DNA of 64,000 nt from Camelus bactrianus (GCF_048773025.1 NC_133546.1:17378001-17442000), one strand, 5' to 3'. Counted from the first letter of the stretch, positions 1-12,477 are shown. Translations and numbers: made by a program. Notes: generated from the letters alone by a model not told the origin.

Positions 1-923
1 AATTTGAAAAGGATAAAGATTTGAAGAAAGGAATCTCTGCTCTGATTTAAATTCTTCTAGTTTTATGGCTGAGAAATGCAACTAGCTTTAAATTTTAGGA
101 AATTATGAGGAATTATTTTGTCAACAAATGTGGTTGACGGTTTTTGTTTTATATAAAGGTATGTTCTGATGCTGCAACTGCCAACATCAGGAAAACATGC
201 TGAAGTAGTTACTTAAGCAGCTTGGGAGAGAATGTAAATCAATGCAGTGCTTTCCTCACTGAGAAAGTCTTGATTTTTTAAAAAAAGTCAGCTGACGTGA
301 ACAACGCTTAGTGACACAGCACAAAGTCTGAGTTACGTAAGACCCAATGTACTGGAGGTGGCTTTCACTGGCTCATCAGAACTGATTATTAGCTTTTTCT
401 CCGGAATGCTGTGTTCGGTAACTTTATGTTCGTAGGTTTAAATTATACATGATGGGATATATACTTCAAGGAAACTAGTAAATACTATAAATCAGGGATT
501 CTTTTAAAATTTTTTCCCACACAGCCAGTTATGATAATATGGAACCTGTCTATAAACAGCTATTTTTGGTATTGAGGAAAGAAGTTGTATCAAGAGTGTC
601 TGTACTACTAAATAAATTCTTAGTGTTTCTTCAGGACAAGAAATAAGGCTGATCCCAATATTTAAACATATCAATAGTAAAGGCTGCCTTGTTCTACTGG
701 CTAATAGATATAGTTAATAATCTCTATATTTCTATGAAAAGAAATAATTCTATTATTTTACCAAATGGGAGCTAAGATCAAAGAGCAAAATTTAAAATTA
801 GAAACTTGGAAGATGAAGTTTTTGTTATATATTGCTGTATCACAGGTTTAATTTTAAAATAATTATCAATCAGTAGGAAATTATCATCTGCAAAGTGTTG
901 ACAGCAAACATGATGAATTTGAT
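1..923. other. AT-rich non-coding DNA, no gene seen
   Basis: I see no exon, RNA gene or clear transposon here. A segment at about 351-404 resembles 3764-3818, so both may be diverged pieces of one old repeat that I cannot name. The rest reads as unique AT-rich sequence. Confidence 0.6.
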
Positions 924-1298
924 TGCTTTAGTATCCTTGGGCTGCCTAACAATTCTATAGACTGGTAACCAAACAGCAGAAGTTCATTTTCTCTTAGTTA
1001 TGGAGAACAGAAGTCCAAGACCAAGGCTCCAACTGATTCAGTTTTGCTGAGGGCTCTCTTCCTGGCTTGCCAGCTACATCCTCATATGGCCTTTCCTTGG
1101 TACACAGAAACACTGTGAGAGAGAACAAGTTCTCTGGTGTTTTTTCTTACAACACTAGTCCTATTAGAGTAGGGCCTCACCCTTATAACCTTATTTAACC
1201 TTAATTAATTCCCTAAAGGCCCCATCTCCAAATACAGCCACATCAGAGGTTAGTCCTTCAACAGATGAATTTGGGGGCACTTAATTCAGTCCATAGCA
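924..1298 (-). mobile_element. MaLR (MLT1-type) LTR fossil
   Basis: Read on the minus strand, this has the order of an MLT1-type MaLR (ERVL) LTR. The + strand shows the antisense words in series: a 'gggctgcc' start, 'cagaagtcc', 'cttataacc', 'ccatctccaaatacagcc', 'gaatttggggg' and a 'cagtccatagca' end. No internal retroviral sequence adjoins it, so it is probably a solo LTR. It is an old, broken copy, probably shared with other placental mammals. The subfamily is not certain. Confidence 0.65.
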
Positions 1299-2469
1299 GA
1301 TGGAAGAATACTGATCATTCATTTAAAAATCCTCATATAAGAAATTAATGAATCCAGAATTCACTTATTTTATCAAAAGATAAACTGAACCAAAATGTCA
1401 TGGAATAAATTATTGGAGCCGGTTACTGATAAAGAATTGAAAATGACTTTTGAAAATACAGCTTCACTTGCTTTACTTGTTTCAAAAATTTAAAATATAT
1501 CTCCCAAACTCGCTGAAAGTGTTGTAAAATCTGTTCTTCCATTTCCATCAGTAGACCTCTGTGAGGCTGGTTATTCTACTAGGAATGTTAAGAAAACAAA
1601 ATAAAGAACATGCATAATCCTATGCAAATACCATTGTTATTCCAACCAAGATTAGATAATTTAATAAACTCACTTATCATATTAAAATTTTAAAATATTG
1701 ATAGGCATGGTGTTTTTTCAAAGTGTGTATGTAGGCATTTACCATGAGGAACCCCTACTTCACTTACAACTTTTTGTTTATTTATAATAATAAAACATCT
1801 AAAAGTTATAATAGTAAATTTTCTCTGCTATCAACTAGGCACACACTTTCAATGAATAATGGATACAATTTTTGTAATTCCCTTTTCTCCTTTGTTTTGT
1901 TTATTTTTATTATATTTACTGAGATGAGATTTTATGCTGATTAAATCTAATAATACAACTTTGGGCTTGTATTCTGCATGTCTTTATGCTGTATTTAATT
2001 TCTTAGTAATTTATCTTTATTGTATTTTATCAAAGTACAACTCTGCACTAGCTGGGAAATTAAGAAAAAATAATAAAAAGAAGAGAGTTCAAGAGGCACT
2101 GTTCTAGAAGAGCTGTCTGTCCTTTATACTCTAGAAATTGTTAAGATAAAGACATTGCTATTACAACAGTTCAAAAAAAGGACATTTCAGAAACTCCACC
2201 TTGATGCTCATGATAAATGAATCCATGACTACCAGTAGACTTTTCATTTTGTTGTGAAGGCTGTGGTGGCTTCATTCTTTACTGCAAAATTTTATAGATC
2301 TAAACCACCATTCTTTGCTCTGTTTTAAATCCCTGGCAGTTTTATTGCTGCTGAACCTTTATTTTTCATGTCCCTGTGCAATGTGTGAAAGGCTGCAGTT
2401 TCCCAGATAAATGTTAAGAACCAACTGAAGTGAGGCAAGAGACTTCTTAGAAAAAGAATGCAATAAGAA
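1299..2469. other. AT-rich non-coding DNA, no gene seen
   Basis: This is mostly unique, very AT-rich sequence. The open frame at 1744-1944 is rich in Phe, Tyr and Asn and looks like chance. No splice-bounded exon or RNA gene was seen. Confidence 0.6.
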
Positions 2470-3712
2470 GGCAGAGTGATTCTACTTAGAGCATAAATTA
2501 GATGCTGGCACTCCTCTGCTTAAAACCCACCAGTGCCATTGCTTTTTTTTTTTTTTCTCTTTTTTTGGGGGTGTGTGTGTGTGTGTGTCTATAGTCAGTT
2601 TACAATGTTGTGTCAATTTCTAGTGTACAGCATAAAGCTTCAGTCATACCTGAACATACATATATTCGTTTTCATATTCTTTTTCACCATAAGTTACTAC
2701 AAGATATTGAATATAGTTCCCTGTGCTATACAGTATAAACTTGTTATTTATCTATTATATATATATTAGTATCTGCAAATCTTGAACTCCCAATTTATCC
2801 CTTCCTACCTGCTTCCCCTCTAGAAACCATAAGTTTGTTTTCTATGCCTGTGAGTCTTTCTGTTTTGTAAATAAGTTTGTTTGTCTTTCTTTTAAAGATT
2901 TCAGATATAAGTAATATCATATGGTATTTTTTTTCTCTTTCTCTTTCTGGCTTATTTCACTTAGAATGACAATCTCCAGGTCCATCCATATTGCTGCAAA
3001 TTGCATTATTTTATTATTTTTTATGGCTGAGTAGTATTTCATTGTATAAATATACCACAACTTCTTTCTCCAGTCATCTGTCAATGGTCATTTAGGTTGT
3101 ATCCATCTCTTGGCTATTGTAAATAGTACTGTCATGAATATTGGGGTGAATGTATCTTTTTGATCAGTGCATTTTCATCTCATCCAAAGACTTTCAATGA
3201 GTACCTTAAAAAGCCCTGCTCTCTCTGATCCACTTTACCTCTCTCATCTCTACTGTTCTTCTACATTTTGCTCTGCATCAGCCACATTGGCCACCTTGCT
3301 GTTCCTCAATAAACCAGGGACACCCTGGCCTTAGGATCTTCGCACTGGCTATATTTTCTGCCTGGAATTCTGGAATTCTCTTCACTTGGATATTTGCAGA
3401 GCTTACTCTTTTCATTCCTTCATGTCTTCCTTCAGTGTCAAATATCACGTTTTCTTGGGGTCTTTCCCTATTTAAAGCTGTATCCCTTTTCTCTATTCCT
3501 CTTTTCTACTCCCATTTTCTCCTAAAAAATATCACTATCTGACATACCATATAAATAAATTTCTACATCCTTCCAGTAAAATGGGAGTCCCACATGGAGA
3601 GATTTTTATCTTTTTTGTTCCCATATATGACCCCAGAATTTATACTAGTTCTTGGCTCATAGTAGGTGCTCATTATATATTTGTTACATGAATTAATGGA
3701 TAAAAGACTCTA
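2470..3712 (+). mobile_element. L2 LINE 3' part, split by an L1
   Basis: The left piece (about 2470-2540) carries the L2 phrase 'ctctgcttaaaaccca'. The right piece (3163-3712) continues through the L2 3' region: 'ttgctgttcctc', 'cttcgcactggct', 'tctgcctggaatt', 'ccttcatgtcttcc', and the family end 'catagtaggtgctcattata' before a 'tttgtta' tail. The two pieces are collinear in L2 order, so this was one L2 copy before the L1 at 2541-3162 entered. L2 is an ancient, extinct mammalian LINE. Only its 3' region is present, with no intact reverse transcriptase. Confidence 0.8.
2541..3162 (-). mobile_element. L1 LINE, 5'-truncated, camelid-type 3' end
   Basis: This is an antisense L1 3' end. An oligo-T run at about 2542-2560 and a GT tract at 2565-2587 mark the tail. 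The 3' UTR follows ('tatagtcagtttacaatg', 'gaatatagttccctgtgcta'), then the end of ORF2 antisense ('tggctgagtagtatttcatt', 'aatctccaggtccatccata'). The copy is about 620 bp and lacks everything 5' of the last part of ORF2. Similar words flank it, 'cagtgccatt' at 2531-2540 and 'cagtgcatt' at 3165-3173, and probably represent the target duplication. It lies inside an L2 copy. Moderate divergence suggests a lineage-specific but not recent insertion. Confidence 0.85.
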
Positions 3713-3882
3713 TGAACTAGTTTGTATTCAAGAATTCATAGAAAACACTATGATCAGTAGTATGCTGGAGGTGGCTCATACCAGCTAGCAAGAACCCATT
3801 GTTAGCATCTTTTTCCTGGCTCTAGTAAGTGACTTCACGTAAGTTGGTTGAAACTGGCCATGCTGAGAGTACTTACTTCATA
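3713..3882. other. Unassigned repeat-like segment
   Basis: This short interval between L2 and an LTR includes 3764-3818, which resembles 351-404. That suggests a dispersed repeat that I cannot identify. Confidence 0.35.
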
Positions 3883-4340
3883 TGTATATCAGATTCCATA
3901 ACAAAGTACCACAAGCTAGGTGGCTTAAAACAGCAGAAATGTATTCTCTCAACATTCTGGAGGCTAGAAATCTGAAACCATGGTGCCCTGCAGCATGCTT
4001 CCTCTGAGTCTCGAGAGACTCTGAGGTTGCTTCTTCTGAGAGGCTGGTGGTGGCCATCAGTCCATGGCATTCCTTAGCTTGCAGCTGCATGACTCCAGTC
4101 CCTGCCTCTATTGTCACACCATGTCCCCTGTGTGTGTCTATGCATCCATATGTCTTCTCTACTTCTAAGGACATCAGTCATGTTGGATTAAAGGCCTACC
4201 CTACTCCAGTATAACTTCATCCCGACTAATTACACTTGCAACAATTCTACTGCCAAATGAGGCCACATTCTGAGGTACTGGGGATTTGTATTCAATATAG
4301 TCAACATATCTATCTAGAAGACACAATTTAGCTCATAACA
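3883..4340 (-). mobile_element. MaLR-type LTR fossil
   Basis: The antisense LTR has the usual MaLR series on the + strand: 'cataacaaagtaccacaa', 'aggtggcttaaaacagcag', 'attctggaggctagaaat', 'cattccttagcttgcagctg', 'taaggacatcagtcat', 'gaggccacattctgaggtac' and a 'gctcataaca' end. No internal region adjoins it, so it looks like a solo LTR. It is old and broken. Open frames across it on the minus strand (for example 3878-4174) are by-products. The subfamily is not fixed. Confidence 0.7.
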
Positions 4341-6079
4341 ATAAGCCAACATTACAAATCAGGGCTTCATTATTCTGCTTTGCTTAATTTTTAAGAGAGG
4401 CAGTCGTTAAACATTTACCAGCATACCACTCACTATAACATGCTGTGATATTTTCTCTGAAATTCAGGATTAGTTGTGAACTTCTGATCTGTTAGATGAG
4501 TTAAAGGTGATTTAAATGATTATTTTTAGTTCTAAAGTATACATAATAGAAATTAAAAGCTACTATTCTTTGAAATAGTTATTCTTTCTGAAAGCTATTG
4601 TTCCATGGTTTATACATTTGGATCACTTCACCTTTTCTTTCTCAAGGACAGATAACTACATGCTAAGGAGCATTAAAAAATATAAAACACCCCCAAAAAC
4701 TGACCAAAATACTTTTAACATAACAAATATTATTAATTTTTAAAAAAGGTTTATAGCTAATGCCTGTAGCTATTAGCATTTGGGAACAATATTTGCATGT
4801 TTTGCACCAGAATCAGACATGTGCACATTCTTAATGATAAAGAGTTCTTAATGATAAAAAGTGATCAGTTGAGTTGTATCTGGAACTTAGTAAATCATTA
4901 TGATAATACAAGAAAATGAATAAAAGATAGCATATATTTATATGGTAATTTTGATTTTACATTTCATGTAATTCACTTAGAGTGTAATTTTTATTCATTG
5001 AAAAATAAATCTAGATCCTTCGACTGATTCAATTCAGGTCTCTTAGCTGATTCAAATCTTTTGCATTTTTTTTCACTTAATAAACGTTTGCTGATACCCA
5101 ACTTAATGCCAATGACTATCAGATCCTGAGAATTCATTGAGTGAGACCAGAAATGTCCTTACTTTTTAAATTAAACTTAAAGTTAATGGAGTAACAAGTA
5201 CCAAATTTACACTTCTGACTGAAAAAACTAAAACACTGGACAAAATACATAAAACAATGGCCCGCAAGACGTTTTACATTGGACAATGAAAGACAGCAAT
5301 CTCTGAAAGCTGAGCAACACATGAGATGAGCCTTATAGTTGCTTGTGGGTTCTGTGTGGAGACTTCCAAGTCACAGCAAAAGGAGTAAGAAGAGCATTGG
5401 GAAGGAATGAACTTAGGCAGAGTCTAGTGGATTCACTGAGTTTAGTGGACAGGGCTCGGAGTTGGGGGAGACCGAGGTGACCAGAGTTCCCAGCACAAAG
5501 CACTGCAAAGGGGAGAGCTGCCAAGAGAGAACAGTTTTCAGTGCTTCTCCCAAAAGTATTCAGTTAAATATTAGAATGTGATGAAATTACCTAAGGTTGA
5601 GAAAACAAACAACCAAAAGGAATTTGAAGGAAGCGTGCCTAGAGGTTACACAGAGTTGGGAATAGCAACTATTCTCAACAGCTGGCATGGAAAATATGTT
5701 TCATTGAAAGTTGGCTAAAGTACTAAGAAAGGTCTTGCCTTAGTAGTTGGAGGAAATTAGACCCTAGACTAAGTGCTATTTTGGACTTGTCTAACAAAGC
5801 TTAAAATCAAGATGCTAAAAATAAATAAATCCCAAATTATTTCTAAATAACTTCACTTCCTCCAATAACAAGCTCAAGAATATTCTTAGAAATACAAATA
5901 TCTGATAATCCACAAGGTACAGTTGACAATGTCTGGGGTTCAATAAATATTACTAGGCGTATAAATTCATAGGTAGAGTGAGGGAGAAAAGAGATATTAA
6001 AGTGGTAAGTAATAACAAAAAGTTATCATGCGGTGATGCAGTTTAGGTAGAGGGTTTTGAAGAGTCACATGACATGAAT
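4341..6079. other. Unique non-coding DNA, no gene seen
   Basis: AT-rich sequence without recognisable exons or repeats. It contains short minus-strand frames at 5134-5322 and 5333-5524 with no recognisable domain. Confidence 0.55.
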
Positions 6080-6240
6080 GAAGAGGAGCACGGTTTACAT
6101 TGGTTGGCCAGGGAAGTATCTCTGAAGGGACAACACTTCCACTGAGAGCTGTGCTGCATGAAGATCCGAGAGAGGGGGGCTTCAGGCAGCTAGCACAAAG
6201 GCCCTGAGGTAGGAGCAAGCAGCTGTGGCTGAACATTACC
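6080..6240 (-). mobile_element. L2 LINE fragment, antisense
   Basis: The + strand follows the antisense L2 order around 'ggccagggaagtatctctga', 'gaagatccgagaga', 'ttcaggcag' and 'caaaggccctgaggtaggag'. This corresponds to the L2 segment just upstream of its 3' end. It is a short diverged fragment. The minus-strand frame at 5997-6296 overlaps it and is not supported as a gene. Confidence 0.65.
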
Positions 6241-8359
6241 CACTTGCAACAGAAATGTAGGCTCAAAATCTTCCCATTTATCAGAACAGAAGACATATGA
6301 ATAGATGCTTTTCTGTTTTTCAGCTGCCCACTGTATATTTGCTAATCTCTAAGATCTCTTAAAATCTTAGTGTTTTCAATTTTTAAAAGTCTTTGTTAGG
6401 AAATAAGCTGATATGAAGGTGGTCCCATTTTTGAAATGACTCCAAAATCATCTTGTGTTATAGCAAACTATTGGCTATAGGATTTCAGAGGACTAGGTCA
6501 GAACGGACCCATTTGGAGCTTAAATTCTGCAAGGTTTGAATGGAATTTGAAGCTTTAGTTTTTTACTAGAGTCAAAAGTGAGCTTATCCAATAGATTCCA
6601 ACTGATCGCTAAAATTTTCATTACCATTTATTTTTTAGTGGCCTCTGTTTCTAAAGCAGTCCTGGGGTTGAGGGTAGGGAATCCACTTTAAGACTGTGGA
6701 TTAAAGCAAGAGCTATGCATATTTCTGTGGAAGAGAGAGAAAAGGAAGTGTTCCTTGATGGAAGACAGTGATTCTCACTGCTTTTGATTTAACATCACAT
6801 GGGAAAAGGGCACATAAGTTTACATGGAAGCAGAGAAGTAGGTCATGAATAATAATGAGTGAGAGGTTTCTAAAGTGAAAATGGAGAATGAATGAGTTAT
6901 AAAGATCTTGAGTTATTCTCAGCAATCGTTTGTGGGTGGACAATGTCTTGAGTTGCGCGGTCATTGGACAACAGTATAGAACTCCCTGATGAAAGGCTCC
7001 AGGCAACAAGAATAATTCTTCAATGCTATAGATAATATAACTTTGTGTCCTCTGTAAGTATTTGTGGAAGAAAGGAAGGGAGAAAATAGTGGGATGGAGG
7101 GAGAAAGAAGGACTAAGAAATGAGCATATGAAGTCCACAGTGGTGGGAAAGTTAGCAGTACCATACAGAGGGCTAATTTTCCAGTGCTGCTGGCTTGTAT
7201 TCTGGGCTGGCAACCATGCTGTCAGGATCTCTTGCAATTCTTTTTTTTAAACTGATGTATTTTCCTTACATGAACAAAAGGTCAAAGCACACCAATTTGA
7301 GGCTTTTCAAAAGTAAATCCAATGATTTAGAAACTTCATTAACAAATTCTTTTAACATATCCAATGCAAATCATCCTAGTCTCCAATTTCTAGATCTTAC
7401 CATTTGAAGGAAAAAATGTTCTCACCAACTTTGTATCAATAGCTATATGACTTGTTAATACACCCTAATTTTCTTAACTACTCCGAATTTTTTAATCATT
7501 AAAAATAGATTTGTGTTTAATTGCTAAAACTTCTCACAATGTGGTCAACTAAGTTGATACAGATATTCCTCTTACTGCAATTATCTGAAATTATAAAAAA
7601 TACAGAATAAAATAAAACCAAGAAATAAAAAGTAATTCCCGGGTGCTGGAAATGTTGAGAGGAATCAAAGCTGAACAATAAGCATGAGGTAATGAGTAGC
7701 CCACAAGGATTTGGCCTCTGTAAATGAAGCCCTAGGAAACTGAAAATGGTTTCTAACATCCTTTGGTCATGTGAAAGACTCTTTAGTGAACTATGGAAAT
7801 CAGGAGGTTGAAACTGACACCTTAGCACAAAGCCAGGAGCTGAGCTTGTTTGGGCTGCAAAATCCCATAGAGGGACTGAAAGTTTTGTCCACCAGACTGA
7901 GTATGTTTCAAGTCAGTCCAGGGACTAGGATTGAAAACACACAGGGAAAAATCACAATGCACATGTGTAATGTCTGAATTTACATAGCCTATATGGTACA
8001 AGAGCCATAAGCACAGAAATTATCATATAAACTGGCCTAAGTTTACTTAAAACTATTAGAAACCAAACGAATGCCATCTGAAATCAATATTTAAAGATTC
8101 TTTCAAAATCTAGGGAACTCTGAATGCTCATCAAAAAATAAATCTGAGATCAGCTTATAATAAATACACACACACACATACGTGCACGCCAAGGATACTG
8201 AACTAATATTAAATCCACAAACACATTAAACTTTCCTTTTAAAAGGCAATTATTCTAAAACTACATTTAAAAATCTAGCTCTATGCTATTAGAAATTTCA
8301 AAAACAGAAATGGTAGAATTAACAAGTCAAGACATGCAGTTCGGGACTTACCTTTTTGG
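6241..8359. other. Unique non-coding DNA with a long spurious frame
   Basis: No recognisable exon or mobile element. A minus-strand frame of 174 codons at 6713-7237 begins with TTG and shows no domain or codon bias I can recognise. A purine-rich stretch lies near 7060-7115, and a short CA tract (8166-8180) sits near the right end. Confidence 0.5.
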
Positions 8360-8510
8360 GAAGCTTGGATTACTGACTTAATCTCTTTACCTACTACAGG
8401 TCTGTTCAGATCTTACATTCCGTTTTGAGTCAGTTTTGCTGGTTTATGTGTTTCTAAGAATTGTTTCCATTTCATCGAGATTATCTAATTTGTTGGAGGT
8501 GGCTTAGTTT
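8360..8510 (-). mobile_element. L1M ORF2 fragment, antisense
   Basis: The + strand carries antisense L1 ORF2 wording: 'ttggattactgacttaatct', 'ctttacctactacaggtctg', 'gagtcagttttgctggttta' and 'ttatctaatttgttgg'. In sense this is the ORF2 segment just before the conserved 'ccaggaccagatgg' block. Only about 150 bp remain. Confidence 0.7.
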
Positions 8511-8789
8511 TTGAAAATTAATTAGTATGATGCACCATAATAATATATATATATATGGAGAAAATTCATATGATTATTGAAATTGATGTAGGAAAAAAGT
8601 CATTGCATAAAGCTTAGTATCTGTTCATTTTAAAACACACAGACACATAAACAGAAAATGATATAGAGAAAAAATTACTTTAATTGATAAAAGCTATCAG
8701 GAAAATATTCATAAAACCCCATGCCTGAATATATGTGTAAACTATGCAAAGAAATTTACTTTTAGTTATACGTTTAACTGAAATGTGTG

Positions 8790-9290
8790 CATGTGTGCAC
8801 CATCAGAAATGAACAAGAATGTTCACAACATCATTGTTTCTAAGAGCCAAGAACTAAGTTCTAAATGTTCAACCTACATGTTCATCAAATGTGAAAGAGA
8901 TAAATGGTGTTTATAGTTGTACAAATGAATACTACAGAGCAACAGAAGTAAGCAAGCTATAGATGAATCTCATAGACATGTTGATCAAAAGAACACAAAA
9001 GAATAAATTCTATGATTCCAATTGTATACAGTTCTAGACAATCAAAACTAATCTACAGTTTTAAAAGTCAGAATGATAGTTATGTTTAAGAAGTGTGATA
9101 GCAACTGACAGAAGATGTGGGGGCACTTCATAGGTGCTGGGGATATTCAATTTCTTTACCTTGGCAATAATTAAATGGGTACTTTCATTTTGTAAAAATG
9201 CATTGACCTGCGCACATTTTATTTGTCCTTCTGTATATATGTCACACTTGAAAATAATTATATTTTCAAGTAAAACATAAAATCAACTTC
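8790..9290 (+). mobile_element. L1M 3' end fragment
   Basis: The sense order matches an old L1M end: an ORF2 tail ('gttcacaacatcattgtttc', 'gaatactacagagcaaca', 'gatgaatctcatagacatgt'), then 'attctatgattccaattgta', 'aaaactaatctacagtt', 'gatgtgggggcacttcatag' and an end near 'aattatattttcaag'. A small perfect hairpin (9 bp arms) occupies about 9247-9272 at the end. It is highly diverged and non-functional. Confidence 0.7.
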
Positions 9291-9394
9291 TAGAATAATA
9301 ATGAAAACTTTCCTAAATATCAGAAGAACTTCACAGGCACACCCACATGCACACGTCCAAAAAAATCAAAGCAAAGCAAACACCCAGTGAGAGG

Positions 9395-9690
9395 CTTTAA
9401 AAAGTATAAAATTGACAAAAGAATTATATGGCAGAAATTGGACTAAATATACCTGCCATTTCAATTAAAAGAATATTGGCTTAACTCACTGATTATAATA
9501 AAATTAATATATTAAATTGGAGTCCAAAGAAAAAATCAAAAGTATGCTAGATCAAACAGACATACCTAAAATCAAATTTTTCAAAAAGTTGAAAATAAAA
9601 AGATGTGTGAGAGCATACCAGATAAATATAAACAAAGAAATTATATAAAATAATTTTAATATTAGAGGAGAGATTTAAGGCAAAAATCCT
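9395..9690 (+). mobile_element. L1M ORF2 fragment, sense
   Basis: This diverged sense piece of the early ORF2 region is recognisable from the run 'aatattagaggagagattta' followed by 'aggcaaaaatcctat', and from the upstream A-rich context. It is not continuous with the 8790-9290 tail in L1 order, so it is a separate insertion or a rearranged piece. Confidence 0.5.
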
Positions 9691-9764
9691 ATCTCAAATT
9701 CAGCTGATTAGCAAATTTAATTCCATCTGAAACCTTAATTACCCTTTGTCATATACCAATATAT

Positions 9765-10335
9765 TCACAGGTTCAGGAGGTTTAGATGTGGACATCTTTA
9801 GGGGGCCATTATCCTGTGTATCACAGTCTGCCCTCTGGTACACAGTCACATCAATCCCTCATGTAAAATGTATTCACTTCATTCCAACAGCTCGAAAAGT
9901 CTCAATTCGTTACAGCATCAAAGTCCTAAATCTCATCTAAATCTCATCGGCTCAAAATTCCCAAGTCTCATTATTTAAATCATCTTACTGAGGTATGAAT
10001 AAGACCTGATCCATCCTGGGGCAAAATTCCTCTGCATCTATGAGCCTGTGAAATCAGAAAACAAGTTATTTGCTCCCAAAATACAATACTGGGACAGTCA
10101 TGGTATACCAGCCATAAGTATTCTCATTCAAAAAAGAGAAAATGGAAGAAAAAAAAGATTCAGAATCTAGCTGGGTAAACAACATAGGGTTAAAAGCCTG
10201 GGAATAATCCTCTGTTTTCATAATTTACAAGTTTTGCTTTCCATATGTCTGCAAGAAACAATTCAGCTAAGTTCCCTGCCACTATGAAACAAGAATCCTC
10301 TTTTGCCCACACAAACAGCCATAAATAGCTTGATT
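9765..10335 (-). mobile_element. MaLR internal region with part of its 3' LTR
   Basis: The left 60 bp or so ('ttagatgtggacatcttta', 'gggggccattatcctgtgta') is the end of a MaLR LTR in antisense. From about 9825 the sequence passes straight into internal MaLR wording in antisense: 'cagtctgccctctggt', 'cagcatcaaagtccta', 'ggggcaaaattcctctgcat', 'gcctgtgaaatcagaaaaca' and 'aaatacaatactgggacag'. The junction shows that part of a provirus survives here, not just a solo LTR. It is old, truncated and broken. The 5' LTR is not seen. The internal part may extend rightward past 10335 beyond what I can recognise. Confidence 0.65.
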
Positions 10336-11994
10336 TATGAGTTGATCTAGTTTAAAGCAATATGATTTTACATTGTACTTTAAGACTCTCTTAAATGTGG
10401 TAAACTAATTTTATGCCAAAATGTTTTTAGTTTTAGTTTTTACTTTATTTAGTAATAAAAAGTAGAATATGCTAGGGGTTGCCCTGGACTTGTTTCTTAC
10501 AACCCCCAGAATTCTGGGAAGAGTCTTTAAACCTTCATTATTACAGAAATCACCTCTTTTTATTAAAAAGAAACTCTTTCTTGGCCAACAGCCAGTGGCT
10601 TCATACCAAAACTGAAGCAACACTCTAGATTATATGAGCAAAAATTTCCCTCAAAATGTCTGATGCTGTATTCTTTTGCTTCTGGGTCAAATTATTGGAT
10701 TGTCTGTCCACATTAATCAAATATAAAGAATAACTGTTCACCTCACCATCTCATTTAATGGTAATACAGCACTAAAACATTTGATTTTCATTACACTTTC
10801 CCCTAGAGGAATAATATGCCTGCCATTTAACATCATTTTCATTTGAGGTTCTTTACTATTTCTCAAAAATCTATACAAGAAGCTGTCAGTTTTTAGACTT
10901 TTTTTCAGGAGCAGTACATTCTGCCAGGACATTTTCTCATTATCGTTTTTCTGAAACCAGCAGAGGCCATCAATGTCAGCTGAGTTCGGTTCTTAAAACC
11001 GATTTGCAAATCCCTTCCAGCAAAACCTTGTTAGCAAATGAGCTTTCCAATCTTTTTGGTCCTTCCTTATATCTAAACATGAAGTCTTTTCAGTCATCAT
11101 ATTGAAAACTTAACTGAGAGCTGACACATTGGCAAAATCTAAGAATTCCTTCTTACAAATATTCTGGTGATTCACTTAAAAACTTGAACATACTGTATTA
11201 ATAAAACAGGAGTACTTTGATTTAGCTTATAGATAAAACTAAAATTTTATCAAAGAGTTAAGTTTCTAAAAAATAAGAAGTACAGATGCTATGTTGAGGT
11301 AACACTCTATTTAAATCTAAAGCCCTTTTAAAGCAAAGTATTATTTGGTAAATTTTTAGAAGTGCATCTTCATTTAGTTCGTTTCCACTTTGTACCTTTT
11401 TGTATACTGAGTTTTCTTAGACTAAACAACTTTTGGAAATTTGGAAGAAATTTAAAAGCTTAATTATCATGTATTTAGAAGATAATGACTTTTTTAAATG
11501 ATTAGAATATATAGAAATTTTAGCATCTAAAGCAATTTAAATTCAACATTTTTACAACTGACTTACTGATGAATTCAATGTTGATTTGGTTGTGATAGCA
11601 AACATAGATAAAGATAGATTTAACAATCTATAACTGTGTAACTATATAAAGGAATATAACTTAGTTTGAATGTCCTAGAGTTGTAATAGGTCCAATGTTT
11701 GGAAGAGAGATAAATTTCAACTCAATAACTTTATATAAGTTTGAATTCTCTAAATACATATTTAAATCAATATACATTTATAAAAAATATTAAATACACA
11801 TGTCATATTTTCCAGGTATGATGTTATTGTGCTATGAGCCCACTGAACAAAATAGATATGTTTGCTCTCAAATTCTAACAGAGGAGCAAGCATGGAATAC
11901 AAAAACAACAGTAACACAATAAAAATAGCTAACTATGTTTTCCTTTAGGAGTTTTATAGTATCTGGTCTTATATGTAGGTCTTTAACCCAGTAA
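10336..11994. other. AT-rich non-coding DNA, possibly continued MaLR remnant
   Basis: I cannot assign this stretch. The first few hundred bases could be further diverged MaLR internal sequence. The rest looks unique. Short minus-strand frames at 10411-10623 and 10738-10932 have no recognisable domain. Confidence 0.4.
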
Positions 11995-12375
11995 GTAAGA
12001 AGACAGAGACAGACAAATATCATATGATATCACTTATATGTGGAATCTAAAAACTAAGAGATGAACTTACTTACAAAACAGAAATAGACGTAGAGACATA
12101 GAGAACAAACATGGTTACCAAAGGGAAAAGAATGGGGGAGGATAAATTAGAAGTTTGGGATTAACAGTCACACACTACTAAATATGTAATAGATAAACAA
12201 CAAGGACCTGCTGTATACCACAGGGAATAATATTCAATATCTTGTTATTACCTACAATAAAAAAGAATCTGAAAAAGAACATATATATATATGTATAACT
12301 GAATCACTTTGCTGTACACCTGAAACTGACACATTGTAAATTAACTATACTTTAATTTAAAAAATGATTTAAAAA
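11995..12375 (+). mobile_element. L1 LINE 3' end, cetartiodactyl type
   Basis: This is a sense L1 3' UTR. It runs from 'gacaaatatcatatgatatc' through 'ttacaaaacagaaatagac', 'ggttaccaaagggaaaag', 'acaacaaggacctgctgtat', 'ataactgaatcactttgctg' and 'taaattaactatactttaat' to a short A-rich tail. It is about 380 bp, so essentially only the 3' UTR is present. This is the form shared by cetartiodactyls and is slightly more ancestral than the copies at 2.5 and 38 kb. I could not define a clear target duplication. Confidence 0.85.
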
Positions 12376-12477
12376 GAAATAATACTCTCAGTGATAACAC
12401 TTAATAATCTTTGTTGGACATATCTTTAGCATAAAAATTATTTTAGTCAAGACTTTGCAATTAAACTTTTGTGATCA

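Noticed and set aside
3878-4174. 98-codon minus-strand frame with Cys and His residues
   Set aside because: It is fully inside a MaLR-type LTR fossil, and the residues do not form a known motif.
6713-7237. 174-codon minus-strand open frame
   Set aside because: Its left end is a TTG, with no ATG until about residue 92. No domain, signal peptide or splice context was recognised, and two other frames are open in the same stretch, so composition explains it.
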